From assembly GCF_026210795.1 (NCBI RefSeq), contig NC_089433.1, forward strand, positions 5,419,001-5,483,000: a stretch of DNA of 64,000 bases, given 5' to 3'. This document shows positions 33,292-53,659 of the stretch, piece after piece; position 1 is the stretch's first letter; the number at the start of each line of letters is the position of its first letter. The position numbers were made by a program, and so were the translations under genes. The notes beneath the pieces are model-generated. The model was not told the origin of the DNA. It did no database searches and saw only the letters and a program-made list of their open reading frames with translations. This stretch comes from Rhizophagus irregularis. Its lineage: Eukaryota; Glomeromycota; Glomeromycetes; Glomerales; Glomeraceae.

Positions 33292-34838
33292 CAGTCAACT
33301 CCCTCTATAGTCACTCCCGTTATAGTCACATTCTACTATATAGTCACACCAGTTGAATGTTCAAAACACTTTATTATTAAAATCTATCCTATATAGTCAC
33401 AATCTATCTATAGTCACTATCACACCTATCCTCAAAAAACTTATATTAAAAAGAACCGTTTATAATCACAGTTATATAAAGAATATATTAAATAACTTGG
33501 CATCTAATAATCGTACAAAGATGTATCATAGCTTGTTAGAATCGTCTCACTAAGACGAATCGAATGGTAGTAGTTTTATCCTTTTCCTTTGCTAGTGTTT
33601 ACGGCCAGACCACCCATTGCCTCTTATGAGACTAATCTCGGGTCTGTGTCCTATCATCTTCAATGGGCAACCATTATACCGAGTACTTAATTCCTCAGGT
33701 AACAGCACCACTATAGAAGACATCCCCCATCGGGCCATTATAGGCTGATCTGAAGCTAGGTACACGCCGCCTACTCATCCTATACCCATTGCATGATACT
33801 GATACTCAATTTATTTAACGACCTTTAGAGAGTGTTTTATCCTTTTCCGATTACTGGCTGACGAGTTATTCAACAAAATGTTAAACATCGGCATTATAAT
33901 ATTTCTTGATTTACGTTTACTGCACCATTTAACATTTTGCTAGATTTCTCGGTACCTAGTGATTGTAAAAAGACGATTTATAGCTCGTTGGAATCGTCTC
34001 ATCGAGACGAATCGAATGGTGGTAAGCTCATCTCTCTGTGATCGATATTGACGGAGTTATTACTTAAAAACCATTTAATATTTTTTAATTTCGGAAATTG
34101 ATCTAGTGATTGGATTTCGATGTATATTATACCATTAGATTCGTCTCATCAAGACGAATCAAATGGTAGTACGATCGTCTTTCTAGGATCAATATTGGCA
34201 GAGTTATTACACAAAAACCATTAATATTTTTTTTAATTTCGGAAATTAATTTAGTGATTGGATTTCGACATATTTTATACCACTAGAACCGTCTCATCAA
34301 GACGAATCGAATGGCGGTAAGATCATCTCTCTACGATTAATATTGGCGAAGTTACGATACAATAAAGTTTTAAGTATAATTCTGGCTAAAATTATGTTAA
34401 TTTTTGGCCAGAATTATGATATACAAATATAAGAAATTTTTTATATAGTCACATCTCTTTATAATCACCAAATATTTTGAAGGTTATCTGATGAAAGTCC
34501 TCCGTGACAGTAGTAGTGGTGAGGGGTTTATAATAGTAGCCATTACAGTATCATGCAACGGATTAAAGGACAAGTAGGGTGGTGTTCAGCAGATTCGAAG
34601 GCCTTCGGGTCCCTGGGATAAGTCCTTGCGTCTCGGTTGTGGTGTTGAATTGTCCTTGTTAAAAGGCGGCGGGAATGGTTACATCATGGCTTAGTGAGGA
34701 TGATGCATTGAACGACCTACCTCTATAACCTTCAGTAGAGGATGCGGAAAGTAGTGGCCACTAAACGTACAATACACTTGTAAAATAATCACCAAATATG
34801 GACTGTCCCAAATGTGTGACTATAAAGAGAGTTGACTG
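33292..34838. mobile_element. 1.5 kb TA-flanked element with AGTCAACTC ends
   Basis: The left end CAGTCAACTCCCTCTATAGT and the right end ACTATAAAGAGAGTTGACTG are inverted repeats, with TA on both sides (33290-33291, 34839-34840); TATAGTCAC words recur inside the left end. This fits a Tc1/mariner/pogo-type non-autonomous element. The interior carries four copies of the recurrent palindrome and two more GC-rich blocks (about 33596-33830 and 34490-34770) whose base composition stands out from the surroundings. Those blocks may be fragments of a retroelement captured in opposite orientations; I could not identify them. No intact frame is present. Confidence 0.65.
33988..34340. repeat. Tandem ~145 bp units each starting with the recurrent palindrome
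   Basis: Three units begin at about 33988, 34132 and 34280. Each has a palindromic core (CGTCTCATC/AAGACGAATC type) inside CCATT..AATGG, then a GATC.TCT.T.TA(G/C)GAT..ATATTGNCGNAGTTA tail and AATTTCGGAAATTGAT..GTGAT. A further palindrome at 33535-33568 lies upstream. Confidence 0.7.
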
Positions 34839-34840
34839 TA

Positions 34841-35558
34841 TATAAAATTAAAGATAGTATTAATTTAAGTAAAACCAGTTTAACTGCAGTTTAAAACTAA
34901 ACTAATATAAAATAGTAACTTTTGATTAAAAGTAATATTAAGCAATTTACCTTCCAATCCAGCCACTACATGAAATACATCTTATGGTATTTGTGTATGA
35001 CGATCTTGAAATAATTGATCCAAAACATTTAGTTTAATAATTTAAATTTTTTATTTTTTAGATAAAAAACCATTATTAGTAAAAAGGATTTTTTTTAATT
35101 ATTATGTTTAAAAAATCTGATTACTGAAAAAATTAGCAAAGATAATAATGAGAATAATCAATCTGATAATAATAATAATAATAATGGTAAGAAAAAAAAT
35201 GAAAAAATGAATAAGTTTTTGATGTTAATAAATTATGAAATAAATAAATAATTGTGAATGTTATTTCTAATTGTTATGATAAATTATAAATTATATAATA
35301 ATTTAATAATTAAATATATAAATTGCAGTTTAAACTGTAGTTTGCATTAAATAATAAGCCACGATCAGTTCAGTTTGTTGTTTAAACTGCCAGTTCATAA
35401 ACTAAATTAAACTAAATTAAACTAAATTGAATTAATATCATTTCTATATAAAACTTTAAATTATTTTAATAAAAGCATAATTTCTTTAACTGTATTTTTA
35501 TTATTATATAATTAATTACTAATTAATTTTATTTATTATGAAATAAATAAATTAAAAA
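34841..35558. other. AT-rich region with short tandem and palindromic words
   Basis: No gene seen. CAGTTTAAACTG-type palindromes occur near 34870-34900 and 35328-35390, and AAACTAAATT is repeated three times at about 35399-35430. These could be ends of a further small element, but boundaries are unclear. Confidence 0.4.
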
Positions 35559-36600
35559 AATCAGTTTATAGATGAGTTCATGACATTAAATAGGAATAGA
35601 ATAAGATATCAGTCAGAAGTATTAGAATTGATTGACTGGAAAACATCATTAAAATTAAATTGTATTGATCAACACTATACTTTATTTGAAGATTATTTTC
35701 TGCAATCGTTTAGGACTAAAATTTGTTGTAATGAATTACCAACATGTGTAAATTTAAGGAAGCGCAAACCTGATTTATATGATGATAGTTAGAAGTGTAA
35801 CTTCTGTAAAATTGAAGAAGAAATGTTTGACCATTTTTGGAAATGTATTAAGATCCAAGATATTGTGCAGAATATAATTAAAAGATTCAAAATGTTTTTG
35901 GTAAATATAATAGGTGAATTTTCAAAAGAAGAAATATATAAATAACAACTTGAGGATAAGGTTGAAAAGTTAAATATGTGGGATATTGGTTATTTTTATG
36001 ATTTCACTTTTTTGATGAAAAATCAAGTTAGTCACCAGTTAGTTGATCTGTTGAAGTTTTACAAGATAACAGATGTAAAAGTATTACGAAGGATGTTAAA
36101 ACAAATAGTTAGAAAAATTATTTTAGAGTTTAAGATATTGATTTGGGAACCAAGGAATGAATTGCAGATTGCGAAAGAAAAGAAGTTTGATATTAATAGT
36201 AAAGATAAAAAAATGAAGTTGAATAGTAAAAAACGTGATGATACAAATGTTAATGTATTAGGCTTCAGTGATGAGACTAAATGGAACAAATGGAATAATT
36301 TAGCATTCTATGATCGAGAGGGGCACTGAGCAAATTTTTAGGTAGATCTTGACAGTTACCTAGGAATTTGAGTTGTATTATTGTTTTTAATAGTGATATA
36401 ACCATTTAGGTGACAGGTCAACTTGTTCTTAGGAGAAGTAATCTTGTTTCATAATGCTTAATTCTTATATGTATTTTGTTTATCTTATTTTAACTTTTAT
36501 ATATGTAAGTAAGCGTAGTTATAATAAGACAAGATCGCATCTAAAATAAAAAAAATAAATAAATAAATAAATAAATTAAAAAAAATAATTAGATAAATAA
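35559..36600 (+). pseudogene. 5'-truncated LINE: C-terminal part of the ORF2 protein plus A-rich tail
   Basis: One frame runs from about 35559 to 36329 with only two in-frame stops (TAG 35790-35792 and TAA 35943-35945). It contains FRTKICCNELPTCVNLRKRK, CNFCKIEEEMFDHFWKC (a CxxC..HxxxC zinc-finger-like motif), then a Lys-rich region (KDKKMKLNSKKRDD) and ends GFSDETKWNKWNNLAFYD. This resembles the segment after the RNase H domain of non-LTR retrotransposons common in this fungal type. The sequence ends in repeated AAAT units (36548-36600), a typical LINE 3' tail. The reverse transcriptase part is absent, as expected for 5' truncation. Confidence 0.6.
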
Positions 36601-36649
36601 ATGAATTAGTGAATATTACTATAAAATTATTTTAAATTTTTAATAATTA

Positions 36650-39129
36650 CAGTCTGTCCTTTTTATAGCGAATTTTGATATAACGAATAACACGATATAG
36701 CGGATCTTTAGCGTGGTACAGATTTTGACATATGAAAAAAACCTTGTCAAACCGAACTTTACTAATTAAATTTCGTACAACGTTTAACGAAATAAAGTGT
36801 GTGAACATGCTTATATAAAATGATCCTTTTTATAACGGATTTTTTTTATAACAGATTTTTTCTGATTTTTTTATGAATATACCGAAGAATTATTTTTTAT
36901 AACGAATTTTTTGAATTTTTATGAATATACCGAAGAATTTTTGCGAAATGAATCTTACTATAAAGGACTATTTATCATGAAATATTTTCTCAATGTAAGA
37001 ACTACATCATAAAATTAATTTATAATGGATACTTTCATACTTCATATTTTATTTTACACTTCATTGTTACTCTGGATATTTTTTAAAAATGCCAAAAGCC
37101 AAATCTGTAAAACCTGGTAATAAACAACTTAATGGAATCCCCAGAAAACGTAAATCTCTTATAGCAGCACAAAAGAAAGAAATTTGTTTGAAAAAAATTT
37201 CTACTCCCTCCTTAAAACAAAAAGAACTAGCCAACGAATATGAGGTTAGTGAAGGAATGATCAGTGATATTTTAAAGGAAAAAGACCGTTGGCTTGTTGT
37301 AGATCTTGATTCACATCAAGCTGGATTACGACGCGAAAAAAGATTCCTTTTCCTATCATTGAAGAGGCTTTAACTCTTTGGGTAGAAAGTGCACTTCAAG
37401 CCAGTCTTATCATCAATGATGATATTCTTTCAAGCAAGGCCTGCCTGAGCTTGCTTTTTTGTGTGGAGAAGATAAATTCAAAGGGTCAAATGGTTGGGTT
37501 GACAATTTCAAAAAGCGGCACAATCTTAGGCAATACAACATGCATGGAGAAGCAGCAAGTGCACCTGTTCAAGAACTTGATACAATGCGTGAAGAAATTC
37601 GTAGAGTTTTAAAGAATTATGCCCTGAAGACATCTTTAATTGTGATGAGACAGGTCTTTTTTGGAAAATGCGACCTAGTCGTACAATTTCTAATGCCCCA
37701 ATTTCTGGAACAAAACAGTCAAAAGATCGTGTAACTGTTTTGCTTACTTGCAATGCAACTGGGAGTGAAAAATTATGTCCATTATTCATACACAAATATG
37801 AAAACCCTCGAGCCCTCAAAAACATCAATAAGAAAACTCTTCCAGTAGATTATCACTGGAATCCAAAAAGTTGGATGCAAGTTTCGATCTGGGCCAATAT
37901 CTTAAAAAACTTGATGCTCGAATGAGAACACAAGGTCGAAATATTCTTCTTTTAGTCGACAATGCTCCAACTCACGCCCTATTTGAAACCACACGCCTTA
38001 CAAATATCACGCTTGAATTTCTTCCTCCAAACACTACTGCACACCTCCAACCATGTGATCAAGGTATTATAAATAGCTTCAAGCGTAAGCTTCAATTAAT
38101 GAACATTCAATTCAGAATGTAGTAATGTTTTATACTTGAAATTTTAAAAATTCGTTGTTTATTTTAGGCACAATATCGAAAGCTATATTTACACAATCGA
38201 GTCAAATCATATGATAATTTTAATGAATATGGCACTGAACCCGTTGAAATTAATATTAAAAAATGCATCAAATATGTTGCACGTGTATGGGATAGTGTTA
38301 CAAAAACTACCATTGAAAACTGTTGGCTAAAAGCGGATATCCTGCCTAAAGATGATGATGGAGACGAAGTTAGAGATGATGATTGTGAGCATGATGATCA
38401 TGTCCATGATGACCATGACTCCAATGACCATGCCGATACTCAAATTTATCTTACACATATTAAGGAATTGGAAGAGATTCAAATGTTGATTGATAAACTT
38501 GATTTTGAAAAACCTTTTACTGCTGAAGAATTTATTCAATGTGATAGGGAAGAAATTACAACGGAAATGATATCCAATGAAGAAATTTTGAAAACCGTTC
38601 TTCCCAATAATAATCGAAGAGGAAGTAGAGGAGATTCCTTTACCTAGTATCTTCTATGTGTATTGAATTTTATGATAAGGTGATTTTATATTTGGAGCAA
38701 CAGGAAGACGGTTTTGATACAAAAAAAGAAGAGTTGAAATTTGTTAAAAAGCTAAAAAAAGAAGCTTTAAAACAACGGTTTATTTCTGCAAAACAGACTA
38801 ATCTTGATAGTTATATTAATATAATTGAGTAAATTTATTCGTGTAATTAAGAGGCTCAATTTTTGTTACATTTTCATAAATAATTCAGTATAATAAAATG
38901 TTGTTAAAAATTTAAAAATCGCGTAATTTATTATTTATAGTTATCTCTTAAAATAAATAATAATAAATTTTTAATGAATATTCGGTATAATATAATGAAA
39001 ATTCGTTATAGTGGCATACCGATTATTCGCTATGATATACCGAATATTTCGTTATAGTGTTACCAAATTTTTGTATTACGAAGGCCTGATCGGCCCGGAC
39101 ACCAAATTCGTTATATCGAGGGCAGACTG
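36650..39129 (+). mobile_element. Pogo/Tigger-type DNA transposon (degenerate)
   Basis: The left end CAGTCTGTCC (36650) is an inverted match to the right end GG(G)CAGACTG (39129), and TA flanks both sides (36648-36649, 39130-39131). Subterminal words such as TATAACGAAT/ATTCGTTATA repeat at both ends. It holds a frameshifted DDE transposase (37089-38832). Length about 2.5 kb is normal for the family. Confidence 0.85.
37089..38832 (+). pseudogene. Pogo/Tigger DDE transposase with multiple frameshifts
   Basis: The N-terminal psq-type helix-turn-helix (KQKELANEYEVSEGMISDIL) is intact from the ATG at 37089. The frame then moves by -1 at about 37345, 37440, 37625 and 37875, each piece clearly continuing the same protein: EEALTLWVESALQASL; GEDKFKGSNGWVDNFKKRHN (CENP-B-type domain); FNCDETGLFWKMRPSRT; YLKKLDARMRTQGRNILL. 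The catalytic acids are seen in NCDETG, LLLVDNAPTH and PCDQGIINSFK. An intron probably ends at 38167, after which AQYRKLYLHNRVKSYDN continues; its donor region carries an extra base. Further shifts near 38610 and 38675 precede the tail KKLKKEALKQRFISAKQ ending at 38832. It cannot make an active protein. Confidence 0.85.
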
Positions 39130-39131
39130 TA

Positions 39132-40084
39132 CTACCAAAAATATTATAAATACTAGCTAGTAAATTGGAATAATATTAGCTAATCTCTATATATATATTT
39201 TATAATTTTTTGTTACTAATTATTTTGGTTATATAGTGATTATATATTAATAATATAATACATAAGATAATTTTTATATGTACAAAAGAAATGACATTTT
39301 GAATATGATATTTTAATTATTATACTTTAATTATCACATAATATTATTTATAAATATACTGTATATGTAATATTCTATTATATATTTTATTATAATATCC
39401 TCTAAAATAAAATGACAAAAAAAAATTATAATACATCAATATATAATATTAAAAAAAAATAATATAATAAATGTATTTTTGCCTTCTTTACAAATTTATT
39501 AAGATAACAAAAATGGTTTTAAATGTTATTTTTTGATTTATTTGACAAAAAGCATTTTTTTTATCAAGTAATCTGCAAAAAAATTTCCTTTTTAAAAAAT
39601 TGTAAATTTCAGGATTTGTATAATATCATGTGATATGAATTGATCAATAAGAATGTGCCCATTTCAAGATATTACAGATAAGAGAATGTATATTATAATT
39701 AGGTTGGAAAAAAATCACTATAAAGCTAGAATTATATAAATTATATAGTAAATAAATTTTGATTGGAATGCTATAATTAATTTGGAATTTAAGATTTATC
39801 TTGGCAACATGTTTAGTTGCATATTAACAACTCTGATATCTTAGTGCTGCACTAATCAAACTAAATAATACAATTACTCAAACTTAATTTTGTTAAGCAA
39901 AAGATTTTATCTATTATTCCATACTTCTTTGAGGCAATTTGCCTATTTATTTTTTTAAAAGAAAAAAAAAAATTTTTTAAAAATAAATTAGAAAGCAAAT
40001 AAATACTGCTTTTAATTAGATTACATGCATAATCATGTAAACACTAATTATACTAAAGAATTTGCTTTCAGGAAAATTGACCAG
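39132..40084. other. AT-rich intergenic region
   Basis: No gene or element was recognised between the pogo transposon and the UGP1 stop codon. The right part contains the 3' UTR region of UGP1, which is transcribed toward it. Confidence 0.5.
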
Positions 40085-42058
<1,974 letters not shown>

Positions 42059-42360
42059 GGCTATTGATTCCAAGAGAGAGTTTTTTCGGGAGAATGAATA
42101 ACTACGAAAATACGGCTATCACGATTTTACCGTTTTTCTATCATTATATCATTACGTATTTATTAGATCATTGTCAAATAAAGATTGAAAAATTGAAGAC
42201 AATTATAGGCATCGATCATCTAGTTGCAGAAATTTCTCATGTCAAGTAACTCTTATTTACGTCATACGAATTTTGGGTAACTATGTACACTGCAACCTAG
42301 ATGTGACATCACTGCCATGCAAATACGAAGATACGAAGAAAAATCAACCGAAGAGTATAA
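42059..42360. promoter_or_regulatory. Bidirectional promoter region between UGP1 and TRM4/NSUN2
   Basis: Only about 300 bp separate the two start codons of divergently transcribed housekeeping genes, so both promoters and 5' UTRs must lie here. A plus-strand frame (42007-42249) overlaps UGP1 exon 1 and is not supported as a gene. No TATA box can be assigned with confidence in such AT-rich DNA. Confidence 0.6.
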
Positions 42361-45758
<3,398 letters not shown>

Positions 45759-46093
45759 TCGAGTATCTATAAGTAAGTAAATTATTTTTATTTTTTTCTC
45801 TACTAGAAATTGTCATTTTATTTTTCTTATAAAATTCTCGAATTGATGATTTCGTAGTAAGAATTTATTGTGAACGTATTTATAAAAAAGCCGTGTTTAA
45901 GTCTCGTGCTGATTTCTTTTTGATAGATCCTAATTCAATTTGCAATAAATAAAAAAAAATTTTGAAATTTGATATTCCTTTTTGTGTTACCTAATTAGAT
46001 TATCAATTATTATATTGTGATCTTTTTTGTTTTTTTTTGGTTTTTTTACTATTATACCGAATTATTTAAGAAAAACGGTCTGTCCTTAAAAAG
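45759..46093. other. Intergenic spacer between the NSUN2-type gene and MEF1
   Basis: About 335 bp. The segment 45856-45950 contains an open stretch (RIYCERIYKKAVFKSRAD on the plus strand, followed by FFLIDPNSICNK and a stop), preceded by an intron-like CTACTAG and GTAAG. It could be an alternative last exon of the upstream gene. It presumably also holds the MEF1 promoter. Confidence 0.4.
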
Positions 46094-49168
<3,075 letters not shown>

Positions 49169-51931
49169 TAATTTATATAGGTAATGTAACTGAAGTTACA
49201 AGAAATTCTATATAAATATAAATAAGAATGAATAAATAAGAGTAGCGTATATAATGATTGTTTTGAACAAATAATGCGTTAAGAAAAAGTTGCGGTGATA
49301 AAAAATTATATATAGTCATAACGATTCGGGATAAACCGATTTTGGCCCATAACGAACTTTTCCTTAAACCAAACTCGTCTATAATTAATTTATTACTATA
49401 TACGACTTTATTATAAATTTCGCGATATTACATTAACGAAGTTTGATTATAAACCAAGTATTTGCGATAAACCGATACTATCCCAATTCCGGCCGGAATT
49501 AACCCGGTACTACGTCTCAATTTTAAAAGTTCTATAAACGTATTTTGAACGATAAAACATGACTTTATAATATATATTTGAATTTTTTATATAAATCGGT
49601 ATAAGATTTGATACGATTTAGATCTGAAAAAGTTAATACACTTTTATAGCGAACACATTTAATAATCAAATATAAAATGATATAACTTTATCAGTTACTT
49701 TTTACTTTTTACTTTCAATAGGAAGGTTGCTTCGATATAAAAATGAATATAATGAAAGATAACGGAATAGTGTTTCAAGAGGAAAAATACTAATACAAGT
49801 CAATGAAGTCAGATCAAAAATTTACTATTAGAAGTACGCATTTCCTTTCCTCTAGTCGCAAATCACGTGATTTAACAAATTAAGTGTTAAACCCTTCTTT
49901 TGATTTCTAATAAACGACAATAAACTGATTTTTGTTTGTATAATCTTGAATTTGAAATTTTTTCAATAACTTTATTACTTTTTTTTATATGCATCCATTC
50001 TCACACATACTGTATTTCTGATCAATTTTCAAATTAATGCCTATAAAAACTTAGTAAATATTTCAAATTTAGCAACGTAACTTTGTTATCCTGGAATCAA
50101 AATTAGTTTATAGCCTTAAACAATCTAAATTTAGTATGGGAAATTACAAATCATATAAATGAAAAAGTCTAGCTCGGAAAGCAGCCCAAGAAGCTAGAAA
50201 ACGGCACAAATATCACACAATGTTTCCCATAATAATACCATCAGTCAATTAATTATCCATGGCTTCATTTACCCTTATCTTGGAGATTCTGCACATGCCG
50301 ACAGTATGATCTTAAGAAGTGATTGGAATAAACCATAAACAGATAATACGGATATGAAATTAAGATTTACAAAAAATGACATTAATTAATACTTTTGATC
50401 TGGTCTACAAAAATTTTATTAGATAACAAAGAATTTTGCAAGGCTGATAATCTTATATTATATTAAAAAACATCTCTATTTTATTATTATCCACTAACAA
50501 CAAGTTGAGGAGTTGAGGGACTTTTTAATAATTAGATTTAAAAAAAAACTCATGCAAACATGGCATTACCTTTAAACAAGAAGTAGCTGCGTCAATCCTT
50601 TTTAACTTGTATAATAGGCAATAAAATTACATTAGGAAATATAATGGGATTGACATGTGAAAAATCTTATTTTACATGACATAGCTGATAGTTTTGATTT
50701 ACATAAGTGCACCCTCTATAAGTGCACTCCCACTTCCTCTATGTGCAAGCAATTCTGAATCCCCGGTATATTGTAATGCATTCACGTGACTTTGGTAATA
50801 TTATACGAACTACTAGATACTGTTAACACAAGTCTGATTATTAAAAAGGTGTTCAAATTGCGTCCAGCTGACAATTAAAGACAAAGAAGCTGAAATTGCC
50901 CAACTAAAAGCAACAATAAGCATAAATTTTACTAAAATTTTATGTAGTAAAAAATCCTCTAAAAATTTTTATATTTGTGATGAAGCAATTGATTGAAACT
51001 TTAAAAAATAATAATTTCATTTATACATTTCGTACTATATAGTAAAATTGTCAACCCTACTTTCTTTATTTACTGTATACAATTTATTTGATATTATGTT
51101 ATATTTTCTTTTACTTAAACATGCAAAAAATTGCTATCTAAATTTATATAATTATAGAACTCTTTTATCATTCTTTTACAAAAATAAAGTCATTCTTCAT
51201 AATTTTTTAAATTTTTCTTACAAATGGATCAAATTCTAATGGTTCGTTCAATCGAATTCAACTAAATTGAAATCAGATAAATCAATCGTAACATCAATAT
51301 TAACTCAATAATAACATTTATTGGATCATACCCATTCCGGCCATTCGTACGTTAATAGTACCGTTCACTACCGTACCTTCACACTCTAATCACACTCAAA
51401 GGGTTATTTATGTGATATTATGATTCCTTGGTGTTTCAGTACGATTGGCATCGTACCTATATATGATTCTTCTTATATGGTATATCATATCGTAGTATCG
51501 TACCGTACTATACTATATCAGAATTCAAATATATCCTTTTGTACCTGTAACCACATCTGCATCGTACCTGTACCAATTAAATATGCGTGTTATATGTGCA
51601 AAATGCTTCCTATAAAAAATTTTATCCGGTACGAATGAGCTTTATTCACGGAAAATGTAAATAAGTCGATAAATTCCGTGATATAAGGTTATTAATTAGC
51701 TTTTTACGGAAAAAAGACAAAACGGATCGACAGGGGCTTCGAAAAAGGAAAATTTGTTTGGAAAAATTCTGTTTATTTTGTTTAGCTCAATAAAACTTAC
51801 AATTTTTGAGATTAAAATAAATTTTTTTTTGAAAAAAAAAAAAAATAATAATAATATTTTAAATATAAATACCTCTTAAATTCCTTAAACACGTCAATAA
51901 AAAGATTTCTTCACAAATATTATTATTTCCA
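49169..51931. other. Intergenic region with transposon debris, no gene recognised
   Basis: 49310-49500 contains GATAAACCGAT-type words and CCGGCCGGAATT, similar to ends of TA-flanked elements elsewhere in the window (for example 54906-55290). Near 50880 the frame reads VQLTIKDKEAEIAQLKATIS, a coiled-coil scrap without context. 51350-51600 repeats CGTACC/GTACGA words. The frames at 51048-51239 and 51420-51638 look accidental. The last 100 bp include the leader of the next gene. Confidence 0.5.
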
Positions 51932-52804
51932 ATGGAAAAGTGCACAATTATAGGTGATTCTGATATAGTAGGACCAGGAGTAAGATTTTCAGTTTACCTT
52001 CAATGTATAACAATACTTATTAAAATACTAGCGGATGAAGATGAGATTTTAGAATCAGTAAAACTTGGAGCATTAACATCCTTCTCCTTGATATTATCCG
52101 CTCTAATCAGTGACTTAAACTATGTATTATTATTAGAAGTATCTAAATTTGTATCGATATTGACACTAACATCAATAATAATGACATTACAAAGTCCATT
52201 ATTCATAATAAAGAACTTTGAAAATGTTAAAAATTTTAAAAATACGTATTCTACAATTCTGTTATGCTTGATAGCTAATTTAACAGCTTTAATTTATAAC
52301 GTATGGTTATTTACAGTGCTTAAATGGAAGTTGCCCAAAGAAGAGTGCGGAGACCAAGTGAAATTTTATTTTTATGCTGTTCCTGTTAACCCAATTGGCG
52401 GGTTTCGAATCTTCATGTTAATAATGAGCTATATTACATCGATATATTTATCAATATGGTTAATAAGCTTAATTATCGCGGGATTCGTATACAGAAAGGA
52501 AATTAACTTTATTCGAAAAGTTACACCAGATTCAGGGTCAGAAGGGTCAAAAGTATTAACCCGAGAAAATCCAAAGAAAAAAAAAGGTAGAATGTTTTTT
52601 ATATTACCAATGGCAGTTGAAATAGTTTCAACTGAATTATCAGTGCAAAGAAATTCGATATCAGGAATCTGGGACTGGGGGTTTGGTCAAATATTAGCTA
52701 TGGTATTGGCTGTGTTAGATTTGTTAAGAACATTTATTGTAGTTTATAGAATTATTTGCGATATATTTGAGAAGTTGACAACACAAGATCGACTCAAAAC
52801 CTGA
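51932..52804 (+). CDS. Multi-pass membrane protein of a fungal lineage-type family
   Basis: Single-exon 290 aa frame. The N-terminus IGDSDIVGPGVRFSVYLQ has a D.D..G.GVR...Y.Q motif that I associate with an unnamed family of fungal multi-pass membrane proteins; this is recognition, not a search. Hydrophobic segments lie at about 18-33, 47-62, 66-93, 107-131, 156-185, 221-236 and 250-274. A charged, basic loop (190-220, with NPKKKKGR) separates the later segments, and the C-terminus is polar. Function is unknown. The preceding A-rich leader is typical here, and the ATG at 51932 gives the full family-like N-terminus. Confidence 0.8.
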   Translation: MEKCTIIGDSDIVGPGVRFSVYLQCITILIKILADEDEILESVKLGALTSFSLILSALISDLNYVLLLEVSKFVSILTLTSIIMTLQSPLFIIKNFENVKNFKNTYSTILLCLIANLTALIYNVWLFTVLKWKLPKEECGDQVKFYFYAVPVNPIGGFRIFMLIMSYITSIYLSIWLISLIIAGFVYRKEINFIRKVTPDSGSEGSKVLTRENPKKKKGRMFFILPMAVEIVSTELSVQRNSISGIWDWGFGQILAMVLAVLDLLRTFIVVYRIICDIFEKLTTQDRLKT

Positions 52805-53013
52805 AGAAAATGAAATCAGAAGATCTCATAATTGGTCGAATTTGTAACATAACACGTAAATTTTTTATAGTCCAATTTATAATTATTTTTTTTTATTATA
52901 GTTATAAAGATGTTTTATTAAAATCATCTATCATTAAAAAAAACTTGTGTTGTCTTAAAAAACTGTTATCGGTGAATTTTTGCATGCATAATGTCGGGCC
53001 CTTAAAAACTTTA

Positions 53014-53645
53014 TCATCTAGCATATTCCGTAATGTTACAGTGGCAGATATTTATCTTCTCATTATTGTCTTGCACCGGTGAAGAATGACGCGAATGCGA
53101 CGTTGGAAGCTTGTTCATTTTCTGGGAAGAGGTAAAGTAATTAAGTTTGTAAATCTTTCTGAGATCAATAGTTCCATGCTGTGAAACAGTAACAAAGTAA
53201 TTTCCATTATCCAACAAACTTCTATAATGTAAAAAATTGTTTAGTTTTTTGTAAATAAATAAAATTTTAATATAAGTTAAAGTATTGCCTGGCTTGGCTT
53301 CTATATCGTTTATCAGGTTGCCTTCTAATACGTCCCATTCTTCAATAGTATTATCGAACGAAATTGATATGAAAATTATATGCAAAAAAGATTTGAAATA
53401 ATATAAAATTAAATGATAGAAAAGACAAAATCAAGTAACCATAATAATATCTGTATAAACGGTAAAAGCTAATATATGACCCTCGAGAGTACGATAATGT
53501 TCCCCAGATTGCGCTCCCCTAATTCAAGTATTCCTTAGAGTCATACAGTATATATATACATACAATTTTTGCAACAATAAAAAAGTTGCGAACCAGATTT
53601 TAATCTCATTATCTAAACCTCCAGAAGCGACTGGTGGCTAACGAA
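53014..53645 (-). pseudogene. Fragment of a WD40-repeat protein gene
   Basis: On the minus strand three WD-type blades are seen: SGGLDNEIKIW (53588-53640); then after a plausible intron GAQSGEHYRTLEGHILAF (about 53465-53520); then SISFDNTIEEWDVLEGN (53300-53370), followed after another intron by LLDNGNYFVTVSQHGTIDL and a Ser/His-rich tail ending at 53014. The junction before SISFDNT lacks any AG acceptor, and no start exon or further blades are visible upstream. It is therefore a broken or partial gene. WD40 proteins usually need about seven blades to form the propeller. Confidence 0.6.
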
Positions 53646-53659
53646 CCGACCATACTTGT

